Assembly: GCF_000308515.1 (NCBI RefSeq)
Contig: NZ_BAFV01000018.1
Location: forward strand, 179,846 to 243,845
DNA length: 64,000 nt
Direction: 5' to 3'
DNA from: Nocardia carnea NBRC 14403
GTDB lineage: Bacteria > Actinomycetota > Actinomycetes > Mycobacteriales > Mycobacteriaceae
The notes under the pieces were generated by a model. That model had not been told where the DNA came from. It did no database searches and saw only the letters and a program-made list of their open reading frames with translations. Made by a program: the position numbers and the translations under genes. This document shows, piece by piece, positions 63,247 through 64,000 of the stretch. Position 1 is the first letter of the stretch. Each line of letters opens with the position of its first letter.

Positions 63247-63373
63247 CGGGCTCCTTCGATTACACAGAGGTGCGGGCACGAGCGCTGTCCACAATGCCAC
63301 GTCGGTAAGGTTTGCTTGCAGTGAAGTCAGTTGACTTCGCTCCAGTCGAGGATCAGAGGATCGGAGCCGCAAC

Positions 63374-64000
63374 GTGAAGCATGTGCACGCCGGAAAGGTG
63401 CGCGACCTGTACACCGACGGTGACACGCTGCTGCTGGTTGCCTCGGACCGGGTCTCGGTCTACGACGTTTCACTGCCCACACCGATCCCGGACAAGGGCG
63501 CGCTGCTGACGCAACTGTCGAACTGGTGGTTCGAATTCTTCGCCGATATCCCCAACCATGTGCTGTCCACCACCGATGTGCCCGCGGAATTCGCCGGCCG
63601 GGCGGTGCGGGTGAAGCCGTTGAAGATGGTGCTGGTGGAATGCGTGGCGCGCGGATACCTGGTGGGGTCGGGGTGGAAGGAGTACCAGCGCAGCGGTTCG
63701 GTGTGCGGGGTGGCGCTACCGGCCGGGCTGCGCGAAGGTGACCGGCTGCCCGAGCCGATCTTCACGCCGACCACGAAGGTCTCCGATACCGGTCACGACG
63801 AACCGATGACTTTCGACCAGGTGGTCGCCCAGGAGGGCCGCGAGATCGCCGAGCAGCTGCGCGACCGCACCCTCGACCTGTACGCCCGGGGCGCGGCGCA
63901 TGCCGCCGAACGGGGCGTGATCATTGCCGATACCAAGGTCGAGTTCGGCTGGGACGGTGATGTTCTCACGCTCGGCGACGAACTGCTGACCTCGGACTCC
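63374..64000 (+). CDS. purC: SAICAR synthetase, N-terminal 209 residues (gene runs off the window)
   Basis: From the GTG at 63374 the frame is open to the window end. HAGKVRDLYTDGDTLLLVAS, DRVSVYDVSLPTPIPDKGAL, LVECVARGYLVGSGWKEYQR and PEPIFTPTTKVSDTGHDEPM are hallmark PurC segments; the last is the ATP/magnesium region. The enzyme joins CAIR and aspartate in purine synthesis. A GGAG site lies about eight bases before the GTG, and an in-frame stop at 63332 limits the start. Compared with my memory of mycobacterial PurC, about eight N-terminal residues are missing, which is minor. It is divergent from pepN with 127 bp between. Confidence 0.94.
   Translation, partial: MKHVHAGKVRDLYTDGDTLLLVASDRVSVYDVSLPTPIPDKGALLTQLSNWWFEFFADIPNHVLSTTDVPAEFAGRAVRVKPLKMVLVECVARGYLVGSGWKEYQRSGSVCGVALPAGLREGDRLPEPIFTPTTKVSDTGHDEPMTFDQVVAQEGREIAEQLRDRTLDLYARGAAHAAERGVIIADTKVEFGWDGDVLTLGDELLTSDS

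Overview
The window looks like a chromosomal segment of a mycolic-acid actinobacterium, most likely Nocardia or a close relative (order Mycobacteriales). This is inferred from very high G+C, many GTG and TTG starts, a single-chain type I fatty acid synthase followed by its AcpS, a CmrA-type mycolate reductase, a DesA3-type acyl-CoA desaturase with its own reductase, an L,D-transpeptidase lipoprotein, and gene order recalled from Mycobacterium tuberculosis (orn with tRNA-His and the Rv2509-type reductase; ssb paralogue, ettA, gdh, thioesterase; HNH protein, glbO, ctaJ-like gene, pepN). No database search was possible.

Layout. 1-7 kb: the N-terminal part of a UPF0182 membrane protein, an alpha/beta hydrolase, a drug-efflux MFS pump divergent from an AraC regulator, and a TetR/metallo-beta-lactamase-fold pair around a palindromic operator. 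7-8.5 kb: a small accessory patch next to tRNA-Leu(UAG), with an unknown two-helix membrane protein, an IS3 transposase relic, palindromes, and an imperfect copy of the tRNA 3' end at its far edge. 8.5-18.7 kb: fas, preceded by three matching inverted repeats (probably the fas regulator's operator), then acpS and a strong terminator. 18.8-26.4 kb: two TetR genes, a DrrAB-like exporter, a Bcp peroxiredoxin, DUF3618 and excalibur proteins, and an acyltransferase-3/SGNH O-acyltransferase. 26.5-28.7 kb: a repeat-rich intergenic zone around a secreted transglycosylase, with a candidate small RNA or attenuator.

28.7-42.8 kb: a dienoyl-CoA-reductase-like enzyme, a three-gene ABC exporter, an L,D-transpeptidase, tRNA-Lys(CUU), an Atg22-like MFS protein, a TetR/reductase/desaturase/small-protein cluster, an MscS channel and a DUF4389 protein. 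42.8-50 kb: tRNA-His, orn, cmrA, a degenerate-recombinase-like orphan facing tRNA-Arg(UCU), a CopD-CtaG fusion, a PLP dehydratase and an ssb paralogue. 50-64 kb: ettA, giant NAD-glutamate dehydrogenase, thioesterase, HNH protein, truncated globin, two small genes tentatively linked to the cytochrome bcc-aa3 supercomplex, pepN, and the start of purC.

Much of the content serves lipid and envelope metabolism: FAS-I makes acyl chains, AcpS activates it, the desaturase system modifies the acyl-CoAs, CmrA finishes mycolates, and the O-acyltransferase, L,D-transpeptidase and transglycosylase act on the wall. The most unusual signal is a pair of structured repeats (27.2 and 59.7 kb) whose hairpin stems differ in sequence but keep pairing. 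Stretches over 300 bases without a gene are 5024-5433, 6943-7335, 7762-8429, 8515-8902, 26783-27320, 27954-28686, 34807-35113 and 35190-35620; each is described in the entries at or beside it.
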